49,181 bases of DNA from CAYSNP01 sp964432485. GTDB lineage: Bacteria > Bacillota > Clostridia > Christensenellales > DTU072. A model generated the notes under the pieces. It was given only the letters and a program-made list of their open reading frames with translations, made no database searches and was not told the origin of the DNA. The stretch covers positions 1 through 49,181 of the forward strand of contig CAYSNP010000012.1 in NCBI GenBank assembly GCA_964432485.1. The letters are read 5' to 3'. This document shows, one piece after another, positions 1 to 8,875 of this stretch (position 1 is its first letter; each line of letters opens with the position of its first letter). A program made the translations under genes and the position numbers.

Positions 1-19
1 ACTCCTAAGGTTATTAAAT

Positions 20-48
20 TTAACTTTAATAATTATATTTGGTAATAT
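20..48 (+). promoter_or_regulatory. Candidate promoter of the beta-galactosidase gene
   Basis: TTAACT (20-25) and TAATAT (43-48) are separated by 17 bp, and a TG dinucleotide at 40-41 makes an extended -10. The -10 lies inside the inverted repeat GGTAA-TAT-TTACC (41-53), which could be an operator. The gene's ribosome binding site AGGGAG (73-78) sits 6 nt before the ATG. Prediction from consensus only. Confidence 0.5.
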
Positions 49-84
49 TTACCTATAAATACATAGCTTCTTAGGGAGTAATAA

Positions 85-3000
85 ATGAATTTTTATAATG
101 ATGTAAACAAGTTTGGAGTAGGTACTGCAGAAAGGTATGCCTCAGGGTTTCCTATTGACAGCGAGGGTAAGTTAAAGACTGTTAGCCTAAATGGAATGTG
201 GGATTTTAAGTTTGTGCAAAGCGTGCTTGACATTCCTTCGGACTATTACAAGCTGGATTATAATTTATCCGGTTTCTCTAAAATTAAAGTGCCTTCTAAC
301 TGGCAATTGCAAGGTTTCGACATCCCAATTTACACAAATATTGCCTATCCTTATGCGGTAGAAAGCAAAAATTTCTTTAGGATACCGCATATTAAGCCTA
401 AATTAAACCCCGCAGGCTGTTATGTGACCTTTTTTGAGGTAGATAGCCTTGAGGATAATGTATTTATCAATTTTGGCGGCATCAATTCTGCAGGAGAAGT
501 GTATGTCAACGGTGAATTTGTAGGCTATAGCGAGGACTCCTTTGGCTGTCAGGAATATGATATTACCCGCTTTGTTAAGGAGGGCAGTAATAAACTTGCT
601 GTAACCGTTTATCGCTATTGTACGGGCAGTTATTTGGAAGACCAGGACTTTTGGCGTATATCCGGTATCTTTCGGGATGTTTTCTTAATTTATAAACCCA
701 AGGTACAGATATTTGACTATTATGCTACTGCAGAGTTTGATGAGGACTATACCAAAGGCAAGTTTATTTTGGAGGTTGCTGTAGACTCTTTACGCTCTCA
801 GGCTGCCGATGCCCGCTTGCTTTGTACCTTAGCAGATGCGCAAGGCAATATTGTCTTTGAGGAAAATGTCAAGATAGGCAAGCTGGAAGACGGTAAAAAA
901 GCATTTGTAAAATATCAGCATATTCAAGAGGATGTTAAATTGTGGTCGCACGAGGACCCGTATCTTTACTTGCTTACCTTAACACTTTTTGACGGGGAGC
1001 AATTTTTGGATAAAAGAGAAGGCAAGTTTGGCTTCCGTGAGGTAAAAATTACACCTTATAAGGAAGGCAGAGGTCCTTTTATTTTGCTTAACGGTAAGCC
1101 GATTAAGTTTTGCGGGGTCAATCGCCATGACTTTCACCCCGACTATGCGCATGCAGTACCTTATGAGATTACAAAAAAAGATATTGAACTATGTAAAGCG
1201 CATAATATTACCGCAATTCGTACCAGTCATTATCCCAGCGCCAGATTTTTCTATGATTTATGTGACGAATACGGCATTTTAGTTATGTGCGAATGCAACT
1301 TAGAGACACATGGGCTGGCATTTATGATTCCTCGCAACAATAAAAAATGGACTGCCAATTGCGTATACCGAGCCCGCAATATGGTTAACACCTTTAAGAA
1401 TCATCCTTGTATTATCAGTTGGTCTTTAGGCAACGAATCGGGATTCGGCAAAGCATTTAGAGAAATGAGGGAAGCAATCCTTGCCATAGATAAAACTAGA
1501 TTTATTCATTATCATCCCGACACTACCGCAAAAGTGGGGGATGTGGTAAGCGATATGTATACCAGACAAGAAAAAATGAAGCTGATAGGCGAAAATAAAA
1601 CTTTTACGCATTGCCCTGCTCTTTGGAAACCTTTAGGCACTAAGTTCAAGCCCGAAAAATATCGGGATAAGCCTTTTATGCTTTGCGAATACTCGCATGC
1701 TATGGGCAACAGTCTAGGCAATTTTAGCGATTATTGGGAGGATTTCAAAAAGTATGACAGGTTGGCAGGCGGCTTTATATGGGATTTTGCCGACCAATCT
1801 ATTAAGGTTGTAGAGGACAATGTTACCGAGTGGCGGTATGGGGGCGATTTTGGCGACAAGCCCAATTCCGGCAGTTTTGCCTTTAATGGTATTGTTAGAG
1901 CAGACCGCACGCCCAATCCGTCTTTATATGAAGTTGCAAAGCAGTATCAGCAAGTGGATTTTTCTTTAGAAAATGGAGATATTGTAATAAAAAACAGGTA
2001 CTTGTTTACAAACTTAAAAAAGTTTAGCTTAAAACTTGAATTGCTTCATAACGGAGAAGTAGCCAGCAGCAAGCTAATGGATGCGCCCGATATCCCCGCA
2101 GGAGAAACCGCCAATGTCCGTATACCTTTTAAGTTAGGCACAGAGCAGGCGGAAGTAGTGCTGAATGTTTACTTGCTTACAAGAGCAGCCAATGCTTACA
2201 GCAAAAAAGGGCATATAGTGGCAAGTGAACAATTGCTGATTACACCGCAAGCGCTGGTAGCTGCTTCAACAGTTGGCAATAGCTCTATTGCTACGGACAA
2301 CTCTGTTGAGGTAGTAATTAATTCCGGTGATTTGCAAGTAGTTATTGATAAAAAATCGGGTGGGATTACCAATATTATAAAAGATGGCATAGAGCGTTTA
2401 AGGGACGGTATTTTTCCTCAACTGTATAGGGCAACAATAGATAATGACTCTTTTCCGCAAGTTCCTACCAATTTTTTGCGTTTAATTGCGGGCAAAGGAC
2501 AATATAAACTTGCTCAAAAATTCCTAAGACCCAAAAAAGTTTATGTAGAACATAATGATGGATTCACTTCTGTACGAATTTGTTGGAAAATGCCATTGAT
2601 TAAACAGCTTACAACATATTATACTTTTGGCAGCGAGGATTGCTTCGATATAGGTATGGAAGTAATGTCAGTTAGGAATATGGAAAGGTACGGTTTTACT
2701 TTTGCGCTTAAAGAAGGGGTGGACGGTGTAGCTTTTTACGGCAAAGGTCCGCATGAAAATTACGTAGACAGAGCTAGTTCCGCTTATTTAGGTATTTATA
2801 AGGGTAAAGCGGAGGACTTTATTCATAACTATCTAGTTCCGCAAGAAAATGGCAACCATACCGGCGTTCGCTGGCTGGAGGTGGGAGGCGAGGAAGGCTT
2901 TAGAATAGAAGCTAACGGTGCTCCGTTTGAAGCAAGCGTGCATCCGTATACTTTGGAAGCGTTAGATGACGCTAAGCATTTGCACGAGCTGAACAAGCTA

Positions 3001-3138
3001 AACTTTTTAACAGTCAATATAGATGGCGCGCAGCGTGGGGTTGGCGGCGATATACCTGCTATAGCAATGCTAAAGCCCCAATACAAGTTAAAGCGTAATC
3101 AACTGCACTCCTTTAAAGTTCGTGTTAAAATAAGCTAG
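85..3138 (+). CDS. lacZ: Beta-galactosidase, glycoside hydrolase family 2 (LacZ type)
   Basis: Hydrolyses terminal beta-galactosides such as lactose in the cytoplasm; no signal peptide is visible. At 1017 residues it has the length of E. coli LacZ. It shows the GH2 order: N-terminal sugar-binding jelly roll, immunoglobulin-like domain, TIM barrel, then the beta-galactosidase small-chain domain. The acid/base glutamate is in WSLGNESGFG (E451) and the nucleophile in LCEYSHAMGN (E535), close to E461/E537 of E. coli. The ATG follows AGGGAG at 6 nt. No lactose permease or regulator lies next to it in this window; the following gene is a small membrane protein 10 bp away, so it may share a transcript with the patatin gene. 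Its true substrate could be a plant or host beta-galactoside other than lactose. Confidence 0.95.
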   Translation: MNFYNDVNKFGVGTAERYASGFPIDSEGKLKTVSLNGMWDFKFVQSVLDIPSDYYKLDYNLSGFSKIKVPSNWQLQGFDIPIYTNIAYPYAVESKNFFRIPHIKPKLNPAGCYVTFFEVDSLEDNVFINFGGINSAGEVYVNGEFVGYSEDSFGCQEYDITRFVKEGSNKLAVTVYRYCTGSYLEDQDFWRISGIFRDVFLIYKPKVQIFDYYATAEFDEDYTKGKFILEVAVDSLRSQAADARLLCTLADAQGNIVFEENVKIGKLEDGKKAFVKYQHIQEDVKLWSHEDPYLYLLTLTLFDGEQFLDKREGKFGFREVKITPYKEGRGPFILLNGKPIKFCGVNRHDFHPDYAHAVPYEITKKDIELCKAHNITAIRTSHYPSARFFYDLCDEYGILVMCECNLETHGLAFMIPRNNKKWTANCVYRARNMVNTFKNHPCIISWSLGNESGFGKAFREMREAILAIDKTRFIHYHPDTTAKVGDVVSDMYTRQEKMKLIGENKTFTHCPALWKPLGTKFKPEKYRDKPFMLCEYSHAMGNSLGNFSDYWEDFKKYDRLAGGFIWDFADQSIKVVEDNVTEWRYGGDFGDKPNSGSFAFNGIVRADRTPNPSLYEVAKQYQQVDFSLENGDIVIKNRYLFTNLKKFSLKLELLHNGEVASSKLMDAPDIPAGETANVRIPFKLGTEQAEVVLNVYLLTRAANAYSKKGHIVASEQLLITPQALVAASTVGNSSIATDNSVEVVINSGDLQVVIDKKSGGITNIIKDGIERLRDGIFPQLYRATIDNDSFPQVPTNFLRLIAGKGQYKLAQKFLRPKKVYVEHNDGFTSVRICWKMPLIKQLTTYYTFGSEDCFDIGMEVMSVRNMERYGFTFALKEGVDGVAFYGKGPHENYVDRASSAYLGIYKGKAEDFIHNYLVPQENGNHTGVRWLEVGGEEGFRIEANGAPFEASVHPYTLEALDDAKHLHELNKLNFLTVNIDGAQRGVGGDIPAIAMLKPQYKLKRNQLHSFKVRVKIS

Positions 3139-3148
3139 GGAGTTTTGG

Positions 3149-3412
3149 ATGGATAAAGATAAGGAGAAACTTTACACAAATACTGATAAAGCGGTTCCTG
3201 ATGAGCCGCTTTTACCTATAGAACAAGGTACAGACCCAGCAGATGAGCTTAAAGAGGAAGATGTCAAATTAAATAAAAAGTTAAGGATAAGGATTATTGC
3301 CGCCATAATTGCTGTAATTATTGGTATTGTAGTATTTTATTTTACTGTTGTTCGCAATCAGGCAATACCTTCTCAGCCCTCTTCGGGCATTACCGGCGGA
3401 GAAATTAAGTGA
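3149..3412 (+). CDS. Small single-pass membrane protein of unknown function
   Basis: The 87-residue product has an acidic, hydrophilic N-terminal half (about residues 1-40), a short basic stretch, one strongly hydrophobic helix (about 47-68) and a short Ser/Pro/Gly-rich tail. The positive residues before the helix predict a cytoplasmic N-terminus. GGGAG precedes the ATG by 7 nt. It lies 10 bp after the beta-galactosidase and 4 bp before the patatin start, so it is probably co-transcribed with both. I recognise no family. The well-placed ribosome site, tight spacing and a sensible membrane topology make it a real gene rather than a chance frame. Confidence 0.75.
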   Translation: MDKDKEKLYTNTDKAVPDEPLLPIEQGTDPADELKEEDVKLNKKLRIRIIAAIIAVIIGIVVFYFTVVRNQAIPSQPSSGITGGEIK

Positions 3413-3416
3413 GAAT

Positions 3417-4610
3417 ATGAAAGGATTAGTTTTAGAAGGCGGCGGCGCAAAAGGCAGTTACCATATTGGCGCTATTAAAGCATTGTACGAGCACGGATAC
3501 ACTTTTGACGGTGTGACAGGCACTTCCATTGGTGCAATTAATGCGGCTTTGGTGGTGCAAGGGGATATAGAGCTTTGCTATGAGTTTTGGTCAAAAGCTC
3601 TGACTTCCAGAATTATTGATGTAGATGATGCAGAAATAGATAATTTGCTAAAAATGCAAATTAAGTTTAGCACGGTCAGGTACTTTTTTAACCTTGTAGC
3701 AAAAGCATTAAAAGAAAAAGGCATTTCGATAAAGCAAATTGAACAACTAATACAGGAATATATTGATGAGGACAAAATTCGTGCCAGCAAAATGGATTTT
3801 GGGCTGGTAACTATCTCATTAACCGACCATTTTAGACCGCTTGAGCTTTTTAAGGAAGAAATCCCAGCAGGGATGATGCACGATTACATATTGGCAAGCG
3901 CATATTATCCTGCCTTTCAAGGCAAGAAGATAGGCGGCAAGCGCTATATTGACGGGGGGCTTTATGACAACTTGCCCATAAATCCTTTAATACGCCGAGG
4001 CTATAAAGAAATCATTGCCATAAGAACTAAGCGGTCTATGTCAATTATAAAGAAACCCATTGATACCACAGTAAAAATTGATTATATCCGACCTTCGGAA
4101 TCGTTGGGAGGGACACTTGTCTTTTCTAATGAGCGCATAATGAAAAATATCAAAATGGGCTACCATGATGCGCTAAGATTTATTTATAATTACTTAGGGC
4201 GGCGTTACTATATAGAATATCAGGACAATACACATTTCAACGCTTGCGCATTGGCATATAACAAGCAGTTGTATCAAGAGCTAGCTAAAATAATGAAATG
4301 GGAATATACTTCTAAAAGAGAAATCTTGCAAAAAATGATGGAGTATCTTAAAAAAAGAGTTAAGACCGACAGAAAAGAGTATAACCATTATGACATACTA
4401 GTTATGTTATTGGAAGGCGTGGCATCTTATTATAAAATTGAGCGATTTAAGGTATATTCCTTCAAAGAGTTTGTAAAGGCCATTAAAACCGAATTTGATG
4501 CTGACTCCACTAATCAGTTATGCGTTGGCAGATATTTAAGCACAGGACTTGTAAGAAGCGACTTTTATCAATTACTAAAGATAATGCTACAATACATTGT
4601 AGGAGACTAA
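3417..4610 (+). CDS. Patatin-like phospholipase family protein
   Basis: Predicted serine acyl hydrolase with a Ser-Asp dyad. The N-terminus carries the glycine-rich oxyanion loop LEGGGAKGSYHIG, followed by the nucleophile elbow GTSIG and the DGG motif in YIDGGLYDNLP, in the order typical of bacterial patatin proteins. The remaining C-terminal half (about residues 230-397) is not a part I recognise and may bind membrane or substrate. The frame is open from 3348, but the ATG at 3417 is preferred because the patatin motif begins directly after it and upstream codons would overlap the preceding gene. It is 397 residues, with no signal peptide, so it probably acts on the inner face of the membrane. 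The next gene begins 3 nt after its stop, indicating a shared transcript. Confidence 0.9.
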   Translation: MKGLVLEGGGAKGSYHIGAIKALYEHGYTFDGVTGTSIGAINAALVVQGDIELCYEFWSKALTSRIIDVDDAEIDNLLKMQIKFSTVRYFFNLVAKALKEKGISIKQIEQLIQEYIDEDKIRASKMDFGLVTISLTDHFRPLELFKEEIPAGMMHDYILASAYYPAFQGKKIGGKRYIDGGLYDNLPINPLIRRGYKEIIAIRTKRSMSIIKKPIDTTVKIDYIRPSESLGGTLVFSNERIMKNIKMGYHDALRFIYNYLGRRYYIEYQDNTHFNACALAYNKQLYQELAKIMKWEYTSKREILQKMMEYLKKRVKTDRKEYNHYDILVMLLEGVASYYKIERFKVYSFKEFVKAIKTEFDADSTNQLCVGRYLSTGLVRSDFYQLLKIMLQYIVGD

Positions 4611-4612
4611 AG

Positions 4613-5701
4613 GTGACAAAAACAAACAAAACACAATCGAAATCAGTATTTAAGATGTTAGCTAAAAGATGGTTTGTAGATGCTTTTAGCGGTATGGCTA
4701 TGGGTCTTTTTGCAACTTTGATAGCCGGCACTATTTTTGAGCAAATTGGCAAGGCAATAAGTAATAGCACAATATCTGTTTTTTTTATTAGCATTGCCAA
4801 TATAGCCAAAATATTAATGGGAGCAGGTATAGGCGCAGGCATAGCCTATGCTCTTAAAGCTGATAAGCTAACTATTTTTAGCTGTATGGTAGCAGGTATG
4901 CTGGGCGCTAACGGTAATGGTACGGGCGCTATTGCAACAGGTATAGGCAATCCTATCAATGCTTACCTTGCCGCCCTTATAGCTTGCGAAGTATGTATGC
5001 TAATTAGCGGCAAAACTAAGTTGGATATCTTATTGATACCTCTTACAGCATTTGCGGCAAGCGCATTAGTTTTGTGGCTGCTCTGCCCTCCTGTTTCGGC
5101 TTTTATTGCTAAATTAAGCGAGCTTATAGCGGCTGCTATGGTGTGGAATCCTTTTATTATGGGCATAGTCATTTCGATAACTATGGGCATACTCCTTACT
5201 ATGCCAATTTCCAGTGCCGCTATATGGGTTGCAATCTTTTTTGGTAGCAATGTAACTAGCGATGCTCTGCTGCTTGCAGGAGGAGCGGCTGTAGTTGGCT
5301 GTTCTGCTCATATGGTAGGGTTTGCTGTCCAAAGTTTTAGAGAAAATGGCTTTGCAGGGCTTATTGCACAAGGTATAGGGACAAGTATGCTGCAAATCCC
5401 CAATATAATGAAAAATCCCCTTATTATTATACCTCCTATTATTGCCAGCGCCATTGTAGGACCATTATCAAGCACAGTTTTTAAGCTAAAATGCGGAGTG
5501 GGCGCAGGCATGGGCACTTCCGGCTTTGTGGGGGTGCTGGGGGTAATAGATGCCAGCAAGGATATTCCGACTGTCATAATGATATTGGGTATAATATTGC
5601 TGATGTTTGTTTTGCCTGCAATAATTTCCATAATTATAGCGGAAATAATGCGGAAAGCAGGTTGGATTAAACGAAACGATATGAGTTTGAATTTAAAATA
5701 A
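4613..5701 (+). CDS. PTS EIIC-like membrane protein (PfoR / PTS_EIIC_2 family)
   Basis: Polytopic membrane protein of 362 residues with about nine hydrophobic segments rich in Gly, Ala and Ile. It resembles the PTS_EIIC_2 family, which includes Clostridium perfringens PfoR, once described as a toxin regulator. The glycine-rich blocks around LLAGGAAVVGCSAHMVGFA and GAGMGTSGFVGVLGVI are characteristic. No EIIA or EIIB domain or gene is adjacent, so a phosphotransferase transport role is not established; the substrate is unknown. The frame is open from 4520, but the GTG at 4613 is the likely start: AGGAG (4601-4605) precedes it by 7 nt and the upstream codons overlap the patatin gene. Its position directly behind the patatin gene suggests membrane-linked function for the pair, which is inference. 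Confidence 0.8.
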   Translation: MTKTNKTQSKSVFKMLAKRWFVDAFSGMAMGLFATLIAGTIFEQIGKAISNSTISVFFISIANIAKILMGAGIGAGIAYALKADKLTIFSCMVAGMLGANGNGTGAIATGIGNPINAYLAALIACEVCMLISGKTKLDILLIPLTAFAASALVLWLLCPPVSAFIAKLSELIAAAMVWNPFIMGIVISITMGILLTMPISSAAIWVAIFFGSNVTSDALLLAGGAAVVGCSAHMVGFAVQSFRENGFAGLIAQGIGTSMLQIPNIMKNPLIIIPPIIASAIVGPLSSTVFKLKCGVGAGMGTSGFVGVLGVIDASKDIPTVIMILGIILLMFVLPAIISIIIAEIMRKAGWIKRNDMSLNLK

Positions 5702-5713
5702 GGAAGGTATCAA

Positions 5714-8269
5714 TTGTCTAAGATTTTACTGTTAGATAGCAATAGCCTGTTGTACCGTGCATATTATGCGCTCCCTTCTATGCAAAATGCTTTAGGTGAG
5801 TCTACTGCGGCTATATATGGGTTTATTTCTATGCTTGCCCGTTTGTTAAGGGAGGAGCGCCCCACACATATTGCCGCTGTTTTTGACCATAAGGGCAAAG
5901 TGCTAAGGCAGCAAGTGTACCCTGAGTATAAAGCTACCCGAAAGCCTATGCCTGATGATTTAGTGGTACAAGTGCCTTATCTATATCAATTGCTGGAGAA
6001 TATGGGGATAAAGATTCTAAGCAAGGAAGGGTACGAAGCTGATGATATTATCGGCACTATTGCAAAAAGATTTAACATTAATACCATTATTTTAACAGGG
6101 GATAGGGATTGCTTGCAGCTTGTAGATAACAGCACTACGGTATATTATACCCTGCGGGGGGTAACCAATGTAAAGAAATATACCTTAAATACCCTTGCGC
6201 AAGAAGGTCTGACACCGCAAGCTGTTATAGAATATAAAGCTATAGCAGGGGATAAATCTGACAATATACCGGGCGCTACAGGCGTAGGCGATGTAAGCGC
6301 AAAAAAACTGTTGACCCAATTTGAAAATATAGAAACTCTTTATGAAAATATAGAGCAAGTAAAAGGCTCGCTAAAAGATAAAATGCTGGCATCCAAAGAT
6401 ATAGTCTTTTTATCCAAGAAACTTGCCACTATTGATACGCTTGTGCCTATAGAATGCACTTTAGATAATTTAACTTTTGATAATATACTGGATAAAAAAG
6501 CATTGGAAAATATGCAACAGCTAGGCTTTAGAAGCTTAATTGAGCGATTTGAATTTAAGCAAGCAGAAAATGAGCCGAAAATAGAGCAACCTGTTATTAA
6601 GGCAATAGAGCTCACATCCATAGATATATTAAAAGAAATTGTAGAAAGGAATAAGGATAGCAAGCAGTTTGCGCTTAGCATTAATTCTAAAGTAAACTTT
6701 GCATTTAACGAAAGCCTTGAGTATACAATTTTATGTGCTCAAAGCTATTTTGATGCAGGGCCTGGCATAGCCGAGGTGTTAGAGACGCTCAGTCCCCTGC
6801 TAAATGCCGAATGCCAAAAAGTATTTTATGATATTAAGGAAATGTATTACTTAGCTAAGGAAAAGGGCTGCAGCTTTGACTACAATAGGCAAGGCGCAGA
6901 GGATATACTGCTTAAAGCATATTTGGTCAATTCTATAAGAGCATATAAGAGTTTGGAGCATTTGCTGGAGGATTACGGGCTGGATAAAGAGTACCCAAGT
7001 GTCTATATGCTTAAACTCAATAGGATTTTAGATGATTTAGTAAGGCAATATTCCCTTGAGGACCTGTATTATAATATTGAACTGCCTTTAATAGATGTGC
7101 TTTACGAAATTGAACAGCAAGGCTTTGCTATGGATATTAATATGCTTAAAGAGCTTAGCGTACAATACGAACAAGAGCTTGCAGTAATTGTAAAAAAGAT
7201 TCACGAGTTAGCGGGTGAGGAGTTTAATATCAATTCCAATCAGCAGCTTGGCAATATTTTATTTGAAAAGTTAGGGTTGCCAAAAAGCAAGAAAAACAAA
7301 ATGGGCTATACAGTTACTGCGGAAACACTAGAGCAGCTAGAGCATCCTATTATAGAACTGCTGCTTAGGCATAGAGAAATAACTAAGCTGAAATCTACTT
7401 ATTTGGACGGACTTTACAATTTTATAGATAAAAGTACGGGCAAGCTGCATACCAAGTTTAAGCAATGCTTGACCGCCACAGGGCGGCTAAGTTCTGTTGA
7501 GCCCAATTTGCAAAATATACCTACCCGCACAAAGGAAGGGCGCAGCTTGCGCAAAATGTTTGTAGCAAGTGCGGAATGTATTTTATTGTCAGCAGATTAC
7601 TCCCAAATTGAACTTAGATTGCTTGCCCATTTATCTGGAGATGAGAATTTGCTGCACGCATACAGAAATGGTATTGACATTCACCGCCTTACCGCTGCCA
7701 AAGTTTCGGGAGTAAACTTAGAGGATGTAACCTCTGATATGCGGAGAGCCGCTAAGGAAATCAACTTTGGCATTATTTACGGTATTAGCGAGTTTGGGCT
7801 GGCTAGGGTGCTTAATATTTCCCGTCAAGGCGCTAGGCTATTTCAAGAACGCTATTTTGAAACTTATCCCGCTGTAAAAGGTTATATGCAAAGCAATGTT
7901 GAAAAAGCTAAGGAAAAAGGATATATTCGCACTATTAAAGGTAGGATTCGGCTTTTTCCCGAGCTAGCCTCAAGGAACTTTAATATCCGTTCCTTTGGGG
8001 AAAGAGCGGCTATGAATATGCCTCTGCAAGGCAGCAGCGCAGATATTATTAAGATTGCTATGATACGGTTAAGCGCACGCCTGAAACAAGAAGGACTAAA
8101 AGCAAGAATTATTTTACAAGTGCATGATGAGCTTATTATAGATTGCCCTATAGCCGAACAAGAGCAAGTTGCGCAGCTGGCATATACCGAAATGAAAAAT
8201 GCTGTACAGTTAAGTATACCTTTAGAAGTAGAAGTGCATAAGGGAGTCAACTGGTTTGAGGCAAGCTAG
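5714..8269 (+). CDS. polA: DNA polymerase I
   Basis: Repairs DNA and removes Okazaki RNA primers. The N-terminal 5'-3' exonuclease domain (about 1-290) begins ILLLDSNSLLYRAYYALP and contains DRDCLQLV and the helix-hairpin GDKSDNIPG. The C-terminal polymerase has motif A (DYSQIELRLLAHLSGDE), motif B (RRAAKEINFGIIYGIS) and motif C (QVHDEL). The middle 3'-5' proofreading domain is degenerate: where active enzymes have DxE there is ALSINS, and the later aspartates are not in place, as in Bacillus polymerase I. Translation starts at TTG with AAGGAAGG a few bases upstream. It leads a polA-coaE-dinB group, a usual polA-coaE neighbourhood in Bacillota. Length 851 residues is normal. Confidence 0.97.
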   Translation: MSKILLLDSNSLLYRAYYALPSMQNALGESTAAIYGFISMLARLLREERPTHIAAVFDHKGKVLRQQVYPEYKATRKPMPDDLVVQVPYLYQLLENMGIKILSKEGYEADDIIGTIAKRFNINTIILTGDRDCLQLVDNSTTVYYTLRGVTNVKKYTLNTLAQEGLTPQAVIEYKAIAGDKSDNIPGATGVGDVSAKKLLTQFENIETLYENIEQVKGSLKDKMLASKDIVFLSKKLATIDTLVPIECTLDNLTFDNILDKKALENMQQLGFRSLIERFEFKQAENEPKIEQPVIKAIELTSIDILKEIVERNKDSKQFALSINSKVNFAFNESLEYTILCAQSYFDAGPGIAEVLETLSPLLNAECQKVFYDIKEMYYLAKEKGCSFDYNRQGAEDILLKAYLVNSIRAYKSLEHLLEDYGLDKEYPSVYMLKLNRILDDLVRQYSLEDLYYNIELPLIDVLYEIEQQGFAMDINMLKELSVQYEQELAVIVKKIHELAGEEFNINSNQQLGNILFEKLGLPKSKKNKMGYTVTAETLEQLEHPIIELLLRHREITKLKSTYLDGLYNFIDKSTGKLHTKFKQCLTATGRLSSVEPNLQNIPTRTKEGRSLRKMFVASAECILLSADYSQIELRLLAHLSGDENLLHAYRNGIDIHRLTAAKVSGVNLEDVTSDMRRAAKEINFGIIYGISEFGLARVLNISRQGARLFQERYFETYPAVKGYMQSNVEKAKEKGYIRTIKGRIRLFPELASRNFNIRSFGERAAMNMPLQGSSADIIKIAMIRLSARLKQEGLKARIILQVHDELIIDCPIAEQEQVAQLAYTEMKNAVQLSIPLEVEVHKGVNWFEAS

Positions 8270-8302
8270 CTTAATATACTAAGACAAGGAGCTTTTACAA
8301 AA

Positions 8303-8875
8303 GTGTTAATAGCTATAACAGGAGGAATAGGGAGCGGAAAAACAACGGTGCTGCAAATGATTGCCTCTTTAGGCGGCAATATTATCAATGCTGATGAAAT
8401 CAATAACGAACTGCTAGCTCAAGAGTTTTATGTTAAGGAACTTGCCGCTCTGTTTCCCAAAGCTGTTACCGGCGGCAAGGTAGACAAGGTCAAGCTGAGC
8501 AAGATTGTCTTTTATAATAAAAAAGCCTTAGCAAAGCTAAATCAGCTTGCTCATCCGCTTATTAATCAGCGAATACTGCAAAAAGCAAAAGAGTGCAGCG
8601 GCAATGTTTTTGTAGAAATCCCTTTGCTTACCGAATCAAAGATACAACATAATTTTGATAGGATATGGCTTATTAAAGCTGATACTTCGCTACGGCTTAC
8701 CCGTATAATAGAGCGCAGTCATATTAATAAACGATTTGCAAAACGCATAATGAGCTTACAGGAAAAAGATAAGCTAAGGGAAAAGTTTGCCACCGATATT
8801 ATTATAAACAATGGCGATAATAAGCATTTATTTAGCCAAATAAAGGAATTATATTACAGGCTTTTGAATGGATAG
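8303..8875 (+). CDS. coaE: Dephospho-CoA kinase
   Basis: Last step of coenzyme A synthesis: phosphorylates dephospho-CoA on the ribose 3'-OH with ATP. The P-loop GGIGSGKT is at residues 7-14, followed by the INADEI substrate motif and the HPLI segment typical of CoaE. The later VEIPLLTES and LIKADTSLRLTRI segments also fit. At 190 residues it is of usual length. GTG start, preceded by AAGGAG at about 11 nt. Its stop overlaps the start of dinB by 8 bp, implying translational coupling. Confidence 0.95.
   Translation: MLIAITGGIGSGKTTVLQMIASLGGNIINADEINNELLAQEFYVKELAALFPKAVTGGKVDKVKLSKIVFYNKKALAKLNQLAHPLINQRILQKAKECSGNVFVEIPLLTESKIQHNFDRIWLIKADTSLRLTRIIERSHINKRFAKRIMSLQEKDKLREKFATDIIINNGDNKHLFSQIKELYYRLLNG

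Noticed and set aside
1..79. Complementarity between positions 1-9 (ACTCCTAAG) and the lacZ ribosome site (about 70-79)
   Set aside because: The first copy lies upstream of the predicted transcription start, so it is not on the main transcript, and the match has a one-base bulge.
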